Source: an uncultured Verrucomicrobiota bacterium
GTDB lineage: Bacteria > Verrucomicrobiota > Verrucomicrobiia > Opitutales > Opitutaceae
DNA length: 64,000 nt
Direction: 5' to 3'
Assembly: GCA_903898675.1 (NCBI GenBank)
Contig: CAIUGM010000006.1
Coordinates: forward strand, 25,101-89,100
Notes under the pieces: generated by a model
The model's input: the letters and a program-made list of their open reading frames with translations, nothing else
Database searches by the model: none
What the model was told of the DNA's origin: nothing
Made by a program: the position numbers and the translations under genes
Part shown: positions 53,449-63,700 of the stretch, piece by piece
How positions within the stretch are numbered: the first letter of the stretch is position 1
Layout: the number at the start of each line of letters is the position of its first letter

Positions 53449-55545
53449 CTATCTTTGGATGGCGGCTTCGGGGGCGATGATCGTCAGGTGGAGCGCGAGA
53501 CGGACGCGGTCGAGGTCGCTGGTCGTCGAGGGCGGCAGCGCGGCGAGGGCGGCCTTGATGTCCTCGCGGGTGCGGAGCGGCAGGGAGCCGGCGCAGAAGA
53601 CAAGGTCGAGGTAGTCGAGCAACGGTCCTGGCGTCCTGGCGAGCGGCAGCAGCGGGTCGAGCCGGAGGGTGATCTGCTCGTCCTTGGGCTGGGCCGGCGT
53701 GTAGACAGAGCCGTAGAGGAAGTTGGGCACGGTGATGGCGGTCGTGTCGGTGAGGATCTGGTAGTCCGGCGCGTGCAAGCCGGCGGCGGCGAGCGTGCCG
53801 GGCAGGACGAAATCCGGCTCGAAGAAATTGAAAACGGTCGGCGAACGCAGCGCGGCCTGCGCGAGGGCACCCTCGGGGTTGGGCAGGTGGAAACGGCCGT
53901 TCCTCGCGTGGGCGTCAAAGGCGCGGAAGAGCGCCGTCGCGCGGAGCAACGGTTCCTTGAGCTTGCCGTAGCCGATGTGGTCCAGCACGGCCGGCGAGCG
54001 CGCCTCGTAGTCGAGGAGGATGGCGCGGATGACCGCCCCGAGGTCACCGCGAACGCCCGTGCCGTTTTTGGCGAACACCTGTGCGACGCGGTAGACGTAC
54101 CCCGGGCTCGGGTTGCTCGTGACGAGCCGCTGGATGAGCTGACGGCAGATGAAGGGCCCGGTGTTCGGGTGGTTGAAAAGCGCATCGAGCGTGTCCTTGA
54201 GATCCTTCTCCCCGCCCTGGCTGGCCGGGAGTTTTTCGCCGCCGACGATGGTCTTGGCGCCGTTGTCGTGGGCTTCGGGATAAAGCATCATGGGGGCGAA
54301 GAAGTTCGCCGGCGCGCCGCGGAAGTTGGGTCGGGGTGCGGCGGAGTAGTAACCCCAGCCGGTGAAGACGCGCGCAGTCTCGACGATGGTGCCCTGGTCG
54401 TAGGTGGGGATGGGCAGGCCGTCGGCGCCGAGTTTCAGCGTGCCGTCGGGCAGCAGCTGGTTGAGGCCGATGGTGAAGAGCTGCATGACCTCGCGCGCGT
54501 AGTTCTCGTCGGGACTGGTCGCGAGCTTGGGGTCGGCCTTGGCGTTGCGCAGCTGGCTGAGGTAGACGCCCATCACGGGACTGAGCGTCACATCCTCGAG
54601 CAGCTGGCGGAAATTCCCGAAGGCGTCGCGGGCCAGCAGGTCATAATACGCCGCGAGGGCCTCGGGGCGGCCGGCGAGGGCGTCGTTTACATCGGAGGTC
54701 ACGAAGATTTCGCTGAGGGCAAAGGCGACGCGCTGGCGGAGCTGGTCCGGGGCGGTCAGGGAAATTTTCCACCACGCGTCCTGGCGGTTGGCATTGTTGA
54801 CCTTGGGCTTGTTGCCGCCGGGCGGGAACGCCGTAAAGTCCGCGAGCGTGGCGTCGCGGTGGACCGTGGGTGGCAGGGCCAGCTGGTCGTCGATCCAGCC
54901 CCCGAGATTTTTGCGGGCGGTGAGCTCGGTGATCTCCTCGTGGGTGGGCCCGAAGGTGGCCTGGGTCAGGAAGCGCGCGGCGTCGCGTTCGGTGATCGGG
55001 CCGGCGGGCAGGGCGGGCGGCGCGGGCGGGGGCGTGAATTTGGCCGAGCCGGCCGAGCGGATGAACTGGGCGCGGATTTCGCCGTTGGGGTGGGATTTTG
55101 AGTCAATGACGGCGTAAATGCGGCCCTCCTTCAAGGCGGTGCGGAGGTCGGCGATGCTGAGCTGGCCGGAGTCCTTGAAGACCCAGTCGAAGCTCGCGGG
55201 TTGTGCGGCGGGAAAGTTGCGCACGTAGGCGCCATCCTCGTTGGGGGCGCCGAGCTTAAGGTGGCCGCTGACGGGGGTCGAGGTGAGGTTCGAATAGCTC
55301 ACTGCGACGCGGGCGCCGGCCTCATCGGCGGCCAGCACGAGGGTTGCGGTGCCGTAGCCGGTGGAGTCCGGCGCCGCCGGATCGGGCCGCAGGGCGGCGA
55401 CGTAGAGGACGGGTGCAGGCGGTTTGGCCGGAACCGCGGGCTGGTTCACGGGCGCGGCCGGGGTGATCTCGGGCGCCGCCGCCAGGGGCCGGAGCAGCAC
55501 GCTGCAAACCAGGACGACAGCCGTGGGAAAAAGTGGGCGGAGCAT
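53449..55545 (-). CDS. CHRD-DUF1800 protein, exported
   Basis: 698 residues. Signal peptide (LRPLFPTAVVLVCSVLLRPLAA), then a CHRD-like beta domain (about 65-165: GYGTATLVLAADEAGARVAV, SGHLKLGAPNEDGAYVRNF, HPNGEIRAQF) fused to the DUF1800 helical domain starting RDAARFLTQATFGPTHEEI and including WWKISLTAPDQLRQRVAFAL, NYAREVMQLFTIGLNQ and FICRQLIQRLVTSNPSPGYV. CHRD domains are extracellular and of unknown ligand. It likely works with the downstream DUF1501 protein. Confidence 0.9.
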   Translation of the reverse strand: MLRPLFPTAVVLVCSVLLRPLAAAPEITPAAPVNQPAVPAKPPAPVLYVAALRPDPAAPDSTGYGTATLVLAADEAGARVAVSYSNLTSTPVSGHLKLGAPNEDGAYVRNFPAAQPASFDWVFKDSGQLSIADLRTALKEGRIYAVIDSKSHPNGEIRAQFIRSAGSAKFTPPPAPPALPAGPITERDAARFLTQATFGPTHEEITELTARKNLGGWIDDQLALPPTVHRDATLADFTAFPPGGNKPKVNNANRQDAWWKISLTAPDQLRQRVAFALSEIFVTSDVNDALAGRPEALAAYYDLLARDAFGNFRQLLEDVTLSPVMGVYLSQLRNAKADPKLATSPDENYAREVMQLFTIGLNQLLPDGTLKLGADGLPIPTYDQGTIVETARVFTGWGYYSAAPRPNFRGAPANFFAPMMLYPEAHDNGAKTIVGGEKLPASQGGEKDLKDTLDALFNHPNTGPFICRQLIQRLVTSNPSPGYVYRVAQVFAKNGTGVRGDLGAVIRAILLDYEARSPAVLDHIGYGKLKEPLLRATALFRAFDAHARNGRFHLPNPEGALAQAALRSPTVFNFFEPDFVLPGTLAAAGLHAPDYQILTDTTAITVPNFLYGSVYTPAQPKDEQITLRLDPLLPLARTPGPLLDYLDLVFCAGSLPLRTREDIKAALAALPPSTTSDLDRVRLALHLTIIAPEAAIQR

Positions 55546-55719
55546 GATGGAGAGAGAACCCGAAGGCGGAGAAAGGTTGCGCAAGGAATGGCTGTCTATG
55601 GGACGCCGCGCCCGTGGCCCGGGCTACAGGACGGAGAGATTTCGCTGTAATTAGGCTCAATGGTGGGAACCGAGTCCTGAATTGTCGCAAGTCGCGTGGG
55701 GATTCGGACCCGCTGAATC

Positions 55720-55738
55720 TGTAGGAGGACGTCCTACG
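55720..55738. promoter_or_regulatory. TGTAGGA-N8-TACG motif upstream of the pilin-like gene
   Basis: TGTAGGAGGACGTCCTACG contains the inverted repeat GTAGGA/TCCTAC and lies 139 nt before ATG 55877, in a 330-nt divergent spacer without genes. A related 19-mer (TGTAGGACATTCTCGTACG) is at 58174-58192. Confidence 0.45.
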
Positions 55739-55876
55739 CCCGAATAATCCGTGGGCTGGCAGACAGAATCCGGCGTTTGGGCTATGCTGGCCGGGTGGTC
55801 GGGGTTTTCGCATTCACCCCGGCCGGCCGGTTCCTGCGGCGACCCAGGAAAATAACCACAGATTCCAACTCCGCCC

Positions 55877-56224
55877 ATGAAACAAAAATCAGCCCAAGGT
55901 TTCACGCTCGTCGAAATCATGATCGTCGTGGTCATCATCGGTCTGCTCGCGTCGATGGCCATTCCCGCGTTTCAAAAGGTCCGCCAGTCCTCCCAGGACA
56001 AGGCCGTCACCAACAACGTGCGCCAGCTGTCCGCGGCGTCGGACCAGTACTTTCTGGAGAACGGCGTCTCCACGGTGGTGGAGACCGACCTCGTCGGGGC
56101 AACCGCCTACGTCAAGACCCTGAACACGGTGGCGCAGGAATCCTACCCGACCAACTTCACGCAAGGTGTCACGATCACGGTCTCCAACATCGCCGGCGTG
56201 CGCACGGTCACCTACGCGCCGTAA
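55877..56224 (+). CDS. Type IV pilin-like (pseudopilin) protein
   Basis: 115 residues. KQKSAQG-FTLVEIMIVVVIIGLLA is a class III signal: a short basic leader cleaved before Phe, then the hydrophobic helix with Glu5. The rest is a small globular domain without a Cys pair (TVVETDLVGATAYVKTL). It could be a major or minor pilin or a type II secretion pseudopilin; no assembly genes (PilB, PilC, PilD) lie in the window. Stand-alone pilins like this are common in Verrucomicrobiota. Confidence 0.9.
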   Translation: MKQKSAQGFTLVEIMIVVVIIGLLASMAIPAFQKVRQSSQDKAVTNNVRQLSAASDQYFLENGVSTVVETDLVGATAYVKTLNTVAQESYPTNFTQGVTITVSNIAGVRTVTYAP

Positions 56225-56313
56225 TGTCCGCCGGGTCGCTCGCGGCCGGGGGATGCGCCGGCCCGGTCACGAAAATTGGTCTGGCTGGTCAACCGGGACT
56301 GACCTAAGCACGG

Positions 56314-57429
56314 ATGATGGCCATTGTCGCACCCGCCCAGCCTGTTTCCCACCCCCGGTGGCGCTGGCTACAAGGCTTTTGGCGCCACACGCTCTTTTCG
56401 CTCAACCCGCGGCGCAGCCGACGGCTGGCGGTTTTGACGGTCGGGCTGATGCTCGTCATTGGGGTGCTGGATTACCTGCTGGGCTTCGAGGTGTCGATGA
56501 TCGCCTTTTATTGCCTGCCCGTCATCCTCGGCACCGCGGCTCTTGGCTGGCTCTTTGGGTCGTTTGTGGCCGTGGCCAGTGTCGCGCTCTGGCTCGCGGG
56601 GGATCTGCTGGCCGGCGCGCATTACAGCAACTGGGTGGTGCCCTGGTGGAACGGGCTGCTCGCCCTCAGCACCTACCTCGTGATCGTCTGGCTCTTCGCG
56701 ACGGTGCGCGGGCTGCAGATCGAGATGCAGCAGCGCGTGCGGCAGCGCACGGCTGCGTTGACGGCGGAGATCACCGAACGCGAGCGGCTGGAAAAAATTT
56801 TGCTCGGCATCAGCGAACGCGAACGCGCCAACATCGGCCGCGAGTTGCACGACGACCTCGGCCAGCACCTGACAGGCACGGCCTTCGCCGGGCAGGTGCT
56901 CGGCGAAAAACTCCAGGCCCTCGGTTTGGATGAGCAGCGCGACGCCTGGAAGATTGTGGAACTGCTCGAGGTGGGCATTGAGAAAACCCGGCACCTCGCG
57001 AAGGGGCTGATGCTGGAGGAAATCCAGCGCGACGGTCTCGTCGATGCGCTGCGCGAGTTGGCGCACGACATCTCCGACCAGTTCCGCGTTGTGTGCGAAT
57101 TCCAGCAGGAGGGTGAATGTCACGTCGCCGAGAGCAGCTCCGCGCTGCACCTGCTGCGCATCGCGCAGGAGGCGGCCCGCAACGCCGTGCAGCACGGCCG
57201 GGCGCACCACATCATCATCAAGCTGACCTGCCGCGACGCCGGGCACGAGCTGACCGTGCAGGACGACGGCACCGGCCTGCCGGTCAACGAGGGACGGGGC
57301 ACCGGCCTCGGCCTCCGCATCATGTCGCACCGGGCGCAGATCATCGGCGGTGATTTCCTCATCAAGCCCCTCCCGGAAGGCGGCACCCTGGTCCGCTGCC
57401 GGCTGCCGCAAGCCCACCCCGTTTCATGA
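56314..57429 (+). CDS. Membrane-bound NarX/DegS-type histidine kinase
   Basis: 371 residues. Four membrane helices (about 37-57, 60-78, 82-105 and 112-134), a short coiled linker (RVRQRTAALTAEITERERLE) and a HisKA_3 domain with His179 in RELHDDLGQHLTG, followed by a HATPase (RIAQEAARNAVQHG, DDGTGLPVNEGRGTGLGLRI). No extracellular sensing domain is present, so it may sense the membrane. Its stop overlaps the regulator start by 4 nt. Confidence 0.9.
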   Translation: MMAIVAPAQPVSHPRWRWLQGFWRHTLFSLNPRRSRRLAVLTVGLMLVIGVLDYLLGFEVSMIAFYCLPVILGTAALGWLFGSFVAVASVALWLAGDLLAGAHYSNWVVPWWNGLLALSTYLVIVWLFATVRGLQIEMQQRVRQRTAALTAEITERERLEKILLGISERERANIGRELHDDLGQHLTGTAFAGQVLGEKLQALGLDEQRDAWKIVELLEVGIEKTRHLAKGLMLEEIQRDGLVDALRELAHDISDQFRVVCEFQQEGECHVAESSSALHLLRIAQEAARNAVQHGRAHHIIIKLTCRDAGHELTVQDDGTGLPVNEGRGTGLGLRIMSHRAQIIGGDFLIKPLPEGGTLVRCRLPQAHPVS

Positions 57430-58115
57430 GCCCCGAATCCAACGACTCCACCGCACCCAAGCGGCACAGCATCTTTCTCGTCGACGACCATCCGCTCGTG
57501 CGCGAGTGGCTGGCGAACCTGATCGAGCGTCAGGCCGATCTCTTCATCTGCGGCCAGGCGGAGGAGGCGGCGCAGGCGGTGACCGACATTGAGCGGTTGC
57601 AGCCCGATGTCGTCGTGGTCGACCTTTCGCTGCAGGGGCAGTCGGGCCTCGAATTGATCAAGCAGCTGCAGACCCTGCTCCGCCACCCGCGCGTCCTGGT
57701 GCTCTCGATGCACGACGAGGCTTTCTATGCCGAGCGCGCGCTGCGGGCCGGCGCCCTCGGCTATGTCATGAAGCGCGCGGCCACGGGCAAGGTGATCGAG
57801 GCCATCCGGCACGTGCTGGCGGGCCGGCTGTATGTCAGCGAGGAACTCGCGGCGCAGATGACCGGCAAGTTTGTCGGTGCCAAGGCCCAGGCCGCCGAGT
57901 CGCCGATCACGCTGCTGAGCGACCGGGAGATGGAGGTCTTTGCGCTGCTCGGGCAGGGTTACGAGACCAAGCGGATCGCCGAGCAGCTGCGCCTCAGCCA
58001 GAAAACCGTCCAGGTCTATTGTGGCCGGATCAAGGAAAAGCTGGGATTGGAGAACGCGACGGCCCTTCTGCGCGAAGCCGTGCGCAGCTACGAAGCGGAG
58101 CACCGCAGCGGATGA
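57426..58115 (+). CDS. NarL/FixJ-type response regulator
   Basis: 229 residues. FLVDDHPLVREWLANLIERQ starts the receiver, Asp66 in VVVVDLSLQGQSG is the phosphoacceptor, Lys in GYVMKRAATG is the switch Lys. The LuxR-type DNA-binding part is LLSDREMEVFALLGQGY to LSQKTVQVYCGRIKEKLGL. It is translationally coupled (ATGA) to the kinase at 56314, its sure partner. A candidate binding motif lies 59 nt downstream of its stop, in front of the efflux operon. Confidence 0.93.
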   Translation: MSPESNDSTAPKRHSIFLVDDHPLVREWLANLIERQADLFICGQAEEAAQAVTDIERLQPDVVVVDLSLQGQSGLELIKQLQTLLRHPRVLVLSMHDEAFYAERALRAGALGYVMKRAATGKVIEAIRHVLAGRLYVSEELAAQMTGKFVGAKAQAAESPITLLSDREMEVFALLGQGYETKRIAEQLRLSQKTVQVYCGRIKEKLGLENATALLREAVRSYEAEHRSG

Positions 58116-58173
58116 AATCAGCGCTACGCCCGGCAAAAGCGAGCCATCGGTCGTATTTAGCGGCATTCCTCCC

Positions 58174-58192
58174 TGTAGGACATTCTCGTACG
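58174..58192. promoter_or_regulatory. TGTAGGA-N8-TACG motif before the efflux operon
   Basis: TGTAGGACATTCTCGTACG ends 57 nt before ATG 58250. First 7 and last 4 bases equal those of the 19-mer at 55720-55738. NarL-type regulators bind such sites, so the upstream regulator is the obvious candidate (inference). Confidence 0.45.
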
Positions 58193-58249
58193 TGAGGATA
58201 GGGGCTCCCCCAGCAGACGCGACCGGCCCGTCCGTGCTAACCTGCGGCG

Positions 58250-59566
58250 ATGTTGGTTTCGCTCCAGTTGTTTTCCGCCACCCGGCTGTGCTGTGCGTTG
58301 CTGGCCGTGGGCTGCCTGCCGGCGATTTTGGTGCGGGCTGAGACCTCCGCCGGCTCGCTGTCCCTCGCGGAGGCCCAGCGGCTGGCGCTGCAGAACAATC
58401 CGGACCTGCGCGTGGCGCAGACGCAGGTGGCGGCCGCGTTGGCCCAGTTGCGCACGGTCCGCGAGTTTCCGAACCCGGTGGTTGGGGTCTCGGTGAGCAA
58501 GATCGATACCGACGGACGCAGCAACGGTACGCCGGATGGCAACCGGTTGGACGAGCGGAGTTACGACACGATTTTTTCGCTTTCGCAGCTGCTTGAGCTT
58601 GGCAAGCGCGGCGTGCGGCGGACCGCGGCCGAGGCCGGCGTCCGGGCCGCGACGGCCCAGCGGGACGATGCGCGCCGGTTGCTGGTGCAGGCGGTGAGCC
58701 AGGCGTACGTCGCCGCGCTTGAGGCGCAGGAGGAGGCGAGGGTGCTCACGGCCTCGACGGCCGCGCTGCGCCAGGAAGCCGGCATCGCGGCCCGGCGCCG
58801 GGCCGCGGGCGACATCGCGGCGTCGGACCAGGCGCAGATCGAAATCGCCGCCGACCAGCTCGAATTGGACGCCGGCTCCGCGCGGGCCCGTGCGCGCACG
58901 ACCCTGCTTGTGCTCACGACGCTCCTTAACCAGCCGGTGCCGCCGGTCGGACTGGTGTTGTCGGACACACTCGACCAACTGCCGGGCGGCGCGCCGGACG
59001 ATGACACCGGAGCGGCAGGCCGGCGGCCGGACATCCGCGCCGCCGAGGCCGGACTCGCGCAGAGCGAGGCCCAGCTCACGCTGCAGAAACACGGTGTGAT
59101 CCCGGACCTGACCGTCTCGGTGCAATACGAGCGGCAGCCGCCGGACCAGCCGAACACGGCCGGGGTCGGGCTTTCGTTTCCGCTGCCGTTGTGGAATCGC
59201 AACACCGGCGCCATCCTCGCCGCCAAGGCCGCGCGCGACCAGGCGGAGGCGCAGCTCGACAAGGTCCGGGTGCAGGCCGCCGCCGAACTGGCGTCGCAGC
59301 GCGTGGCCTACGAGGAAGCCCGCAACCGCGCCGAGGTGTACGTCCGGCAGCTCCAGCCCCGTTCCACCTCGATCACCGAGACCATCGCGTACGCCTACCA
59401 GCACGGCGGGGCGGCGCTGGTCGAGCTGCTCGCCGCCGAGCGCAACAACAACGACGTCCGCTTGGCAGCAGTCCATGCGCGCGCCGACCTGCTGAGCGCG
59501 GCGGCCGCGCTCGAGGCCGCCCTCAACGTCTCCACCGCGGCGGCCGTGAACGCACCGGCCCCTTGA
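58250..59566 (+). CDS. TolC/CzcC-type outer-membrane efflux protein
   Basis: 438 residues. A signal peptide precedes two OEP repeats: SLAEAQRLALQNNPDLRVAQ with AALAQLRTVREFPNP, and RRPDIRAAEAGLAQSEAQL with LSFPLPLWNRNTGAI, the usual CzcC words. It forms the outer-membrane channel of the pump whose other parts follow: adaptor (11 nt later) and RND pump. Helical hairpins are Ala-rich, as in the family. Confidence 0.92.
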   Translation: MLVSLQLFSATRLCCALLAVGCLPAILVRAETSAGSLSLAEAQRLALQNNPDLRVAQTQVAAALAQLRTVREFPNPVVGVSVSKIDTDGRSNGTPDGNRLDERSYDTIFSLSQLLELGKRGVRRTAAEAGVRAATAQRDDARRLLVQAVSQAYVAALEAQEEARVLTASTAALRQEAGIAARRRAAGDIAASDQAQIEIAADQLELDAGSARARARTTLLVLTTLLNQPVPPVGLVLSDTLDQLPGGAPDDDTGAAGRRPDIRAAEAGLAQSEAQLTLQKHGVIPDLTVSVQYERQPPDQPNTAGVGLSFPLPLWNRNTGAILAAKAARDQAEAQLDKVRVQAAAELASQRVAYEEARNRAEVYVRQLQPRSTSITETIAYAYQHGGAALVELLAAERNNNDVRLAAVHARADLLSAAAALEAALNVSTAAAVNAPAP

Positions 59567-59577
59567 ATCTTCAAGCC

Positions 59578-60771
59578 ATGAACCTGACCGCATCGCATTT
59601 CGTCCGACTCAGCCTTTTTCGCTTTCGCCTCCACGCCCTCGCGTTTGCCGCGGGACTCCTCGGCCTGACCGGCTGCCAGCCGGCGGCGGTTGAACCCGTT
59701 GCCGCAGGGCCGAAGGTCGATGGTGACACGGTCGTCTATGCCCTGAACGCGCCGCAGCGCACGGCGCTGGTCGCCGCCTCGGTCGAGCCGCAGGCGAGCG
59801 CCCCGCTCCGGTTTTCCGGCCGGCTCGTCTGGGATGAGGACGTCACGGTCCGCATCTACTCCCCGGTGGCCGGCCGGGTGCGGGCGATTGACGTGAAGCC
59901 CGGGGACGAGGTCGCTGCCGGCATGCCGCTGGCGCGGATCGATTCGCCCGACGTGGACCAGGCCCGCGCGGACGCGCGCAAAGCCGAGGCCGACGCCACG
60001 CTCGCGGAGCGCACGCTCGCCCGCGCGCAGGACCTGTTCGCCCACGGCGCCCTCGCACAGAAGGAAGTCGAGGCGGCGGAGGATGCCCAGGCCGGCGCCG
60101 CCGCGGAGCGGCAGCGCGCCCGGGCCAAGCTCGCGCTCTACAATGCCGGACCCGAGGCAGCGGACCAGTCGTATGCCCTGTGCACGCCGCTGGCCGGTGT
60201 TGTGGTGGAAAAAAACCTGAACCCCGGCCAGGAAATCCGGCCCGACCTGATCCTCGCGAACCTGCCGCAGGTCACGAACGCGCCGTTTGTCGTGACCGAT
60301 CCGCACCGGCTCTGGATTCTGCTCGATGCGACCGAACTGGACATCGCCGCGCTGAAACCGAACCAGGCCCTGCACCTGACCAGCCGGGCGTACCCGGGCC
60401 GGGTGTTTGCGGGGCACATCGACCTGATCGGTGCCTCGCTCGATCCGGCGACCCGGACGCTGAAGGTGCGCGGCGAGGTGGAGAATCCCGACCTGCTGCT
60501 CAAGGCAGAGATGTACGCCGAGGTTGAGGTGGACGGCAGCAAGCCGTCGGGGGCGGTCGTCGTGGCGGCGCAGGCGGTTTTCCTGAAGGACAACCAGGCC
60601 TTTGTTTTCATCGAGACGGCGCCGGGCCGTTACACCCGCCGGGCGATCCAGACCGGCGCGGAGGCCAACGGCCGCATCCTCGTGCAGGATGGGCTGCGAC
60701 GGGAGGACCGCGTGGTCGTCGAGGGCGCGCTGCTGCTCGAGGCCGTGCGCGTCGGCGGAGGCGCCCTATGA
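59578..60771 (+). CDS. RND efflux periplasmic adaptor (CzcB/CusB type), lipoprotein
   Basis: 397 residues from ATG 59578. LAFAAGLLGLTGC is a lipobox with Cys33, so it is anchored as a lipoprotein. VRIYSPVAGRVRAIDVKPGD is the barrel-sandwich (lipoyl) half, a helical hairpin of Ala/Glu/Arg (ADARKAEADATLAERTLARA) follows, then LCTPLAGVVVEKNLNPGQEI and the beta-barrel. It links the inner-membrane pump to the outer channel. No Met-rich or His-rich metal-binding tail is visible. Its stop overlaps the pump start by 4 nt. Confidence 0.93.
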   Translation: MNLTASHFVRLSLFRFRLHALAFAAGLLGLTGCQPAAVEPVAAGPKVDGDTVVYALNAPQRTALVAASVEPQASAPLRFSGRLVWDEDVTVRIYSPVAGRVRAIDVKPGDEVAAGMPLARIDSPDVDQARADARKAEADATLAERTLARAQDLFAHGALAQKEVEAAEDAQAGAAAERQRARAKLALYNAGPEAADQSYALCTPLAGVVVEKNLNPGQEIRPDLILANLPQVTNAPFVVTDPHRLWILLDATELDIAALKPNQALHLTSRAYPGRVFAGHIDLIGASLDPATRTLKVRGEVENPDLLLKAEMYAEVEVDGSKPSGAVVVAAQAVFLKDNQAFVFIETAPGRYTRRAIQTGAEANGRILVQDGLRREDRVVVEGALLLEAVRVGGGAL

Positions 60772-63700
60772 TCGGACGCCTGATCAGCTACGCGCTGCGT
60801 CACCGGCCCATCGTGCTGGTGTTGCTCGGGCTGTTCGTTCTCGCGGGCGTGCAGGCGTTCCGACACCTGCCGGTCGAGGCCTACCCGGACGTCACCAACG
60901 TCCAGGTGCAGATCATCACGCTTTTCCCCGGCCACGCGGCCGAGGAGGTGGAGCGGCTGGTGACCATCCCGGTGGAGAACGAGATGAACGGCATCCCGCA
61001 GCGCGCATCGATGCGCTCGATCTCGCTGTTCGGTCTTTCGGTGGTGACGCTGGTGTTCGAGGACGACGCGCCGGGCGACTATGTGCGCAACCAGGCGTTC
61101 CAGCACCTCGCGGCGGTCACGCTGCCCGCGGGCGCGCAGGCCAGCATCTCGCCCGATGCGACACCGGTCGGGGAGATTTACCGGTATTCGCTGCAGGCGC
61201 CGCCCGGTTATCCGGCGGTGGAACTCAAGGCCCTGGAGGACTGGGTCGTCGAGCGGCAGCTGCGGACTGTGCCCGGCGTGGTCGACATCGTGGGCTTCGG
61301 CGGACCGACCAAGCAGTACCAGGTGCTGATCGATCCCGCAAAATTGAAATCCTATGGCGTGTCGCTGAAGCAGGTCTTCGATGCGCTGGCCAACGGCAAC
61401 CGGAATGCCGGCGGCTCTTACATCGAGCACGGCGCGGAGATGTACGTGGTGCGCGGGCTCGGTTTCGTGCAGGGTACGGCGGACATCGAGGGCATCGCGG
61501 TGGACACGCGGAACGGCACGCCGATCCGGATCAGCGATCTCGGGCAGGTTGTCATCGGCGAACAGTTGCGGCTCGGCCGGGTGGGGAAGGCCGCGCCCGG
61601 CACGCCCGACCAGAACGACCTCGTGCAGGGCATCGTGCTCCTGCGCAAGGGTGAGAATGCGCTGCGCGTCCTCGAGCTGGTGCGAGCGAAGGTGGCCGAG
61701 ATCAACGCCCACGCGCTGCCGGCGGGGGTTCGGCTCGTCCCGCATTACGACCGCACCGAGCTGATCGACCGCACCCTGCACAGCGTGCAGCACAACATGA
61801 TCGAGGGCATCGCGCTGGTCCTGCTGGTCCTGATCCTCTTTCTCGGCCTGGGTGAAGTACGGGCGGCGCTGGTGGTGGCGGCGGTCGTGCCGCTCGCGCT
61901 GCTCGGCGCGTTCCTGCTGCTGGATTGGCGGCATATCCCCGCGAACCTGATTTCAATGGGGGCGATCGACTTCGGCATCATCGTCGATTCGGCGGTCGTG
62001 GTGATCGAGAACCTCCTGCGGATGCGGGCGGAGAAACGCGAGCGGACGGTGCCGCTGGGCCAGTTGATCGTGGAGGCGGGCCGGCAGATGGGGCGGCCGA
62101 TCCTGTTTGCGAAGGCGATCCTGCTCACCGCGTTCCTGCCGCTCTACACGATGCAGCGCGTCGAGGGGAAGATCTTCCAGCCGATGGCGCTCACGCTGAC
62201 GTTTGCCCTCGTGGCGGGGACGATCCTCGCCCTTACCGTGGTGCCGGTGCTGGCCAGCTTCGCGCTGCGGGGCGGACACGGCGGCGAGGAGGACTCCTGG
62301 CTGGTGCGGCAATTGCAGGCCCTCTACCGCCCGCTGCTCGAACGGGCCCTGGCCGCGCGCAAGGTCGTCGGGGTGATCGCACTGCTGGCGCTGGCCGGCG
62401 CCGGGATCGTGGCGGCCCGGCTGGGCTCGGAGTTCCTGCCCAAGCTGGACGAGGGCGCCCTCTGGCTGCACGTCAACATGCCGCAGTCCATCGCCCCGAC
62501 CGAGGCGGCGCGGCTGGTGCAGCGGGTACGCGGGATTCTGTCCACCTTCCCGGAGGTGAAGGTGATCGTCAGCCAGCTCGGCCGGCCGGACGACGGCACG
62601 GACGTCGGCGGCTTTGACGCCGCGGAACTCTACATCGACCTCATTCCCCGCGAGCGTTGGACCGTGCCCGATCGCGAGGCGCTCGTCGACGCGATGAACC
62701 AAAAGCTGGCGGCGATTCCCGGACTCGACCTGCAGTTCAGCCAGGTGATCGAGGACAACGTGAACGAGGCCATCTCCGGCATCAAGGGCGAGCTCGGCAT
62801 CAAGATTTTCGGCGAGGACCCGGTCAAGCTCCAGGCCCTCGCCGAGCGCATCGCCGATGTTGTCCGCCATGTGCCCGGGGCGGTCGACGTCGGCACCGAG
62901 CAGTTGCTGGGTCAGCCGCAGGTGCAAATTACGATGGACCGGGCGGCGATCGGCCGGGCGGGGTTGACGGTTTCGGACGTGCAGTCGGTGGTCGAAACCG
63001 CGCTTGGCGGATCGACCGCCACGCAGGTGCTGGAAGGGGAGCGTTCGTTCGACCTGCTGGTGAAGCTATCGCCGCTGGCCGTGACCGACCTCGACAGCAT
63101 CCGCAAGATACCGCTTTTCGGGGGCAACGGCGAGCGGCTGACGCTCGACCAGGTGACCACGGTGTCGGTGCGGGCGGGATTTGCCCGGGTGTATCGCGAA
63201 GAGAACGCCCGCCGGATCGCGGTCAAATTTTCCGTGCGGGGCCGCGACCTCGGGTCACTGGTGGCCGAGGCGCAGGACAAGGTCGGGGTGGCGGTGCCGC
63301 TGCCAACCGGCTACCGGCTGGAGTGGACGGGTTCCTTCGAGAACCAGCAGCGGGCGCTGCACCGGCTGCTGCTGATTGTGCCGGTGACGCTCGCGGCGAT
63401 CTACTTCCTGCTCTTCACGGCGTTCGACTCCGGCTGGCTGGCGACGCTGATTCTGCTGGTGGTGCCGTTTGCCGCCGTGGGCGGGATTGTCGCGCTGCCG
63501 CTGGCCGGCTTGAATCTGTCCGTCTCGGCCCTCGTCGGCTTCATCGCGCTGTTCGGCGTCGCCGTGCAAAATGGCGTGCTGCTGGTCGAGCGTATCCGTG
63601 AGCTCCGGCGCGACGGCCACCCGATGGAGGAGGCGATCCGCACCGGTGCCAGTTCCCGGCTGCGGCCCGTGGTCATGACGGCGGCGATGGCGGCGCTCGG

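Noticed and set aside
53428..55101. Plus-strand frame over the DUF1800 gene
   Set aside because: Shadow: composition dominated by Arg, Gly, Val and Glu from reversed codons; the minus-strand gene has clear family motifs.
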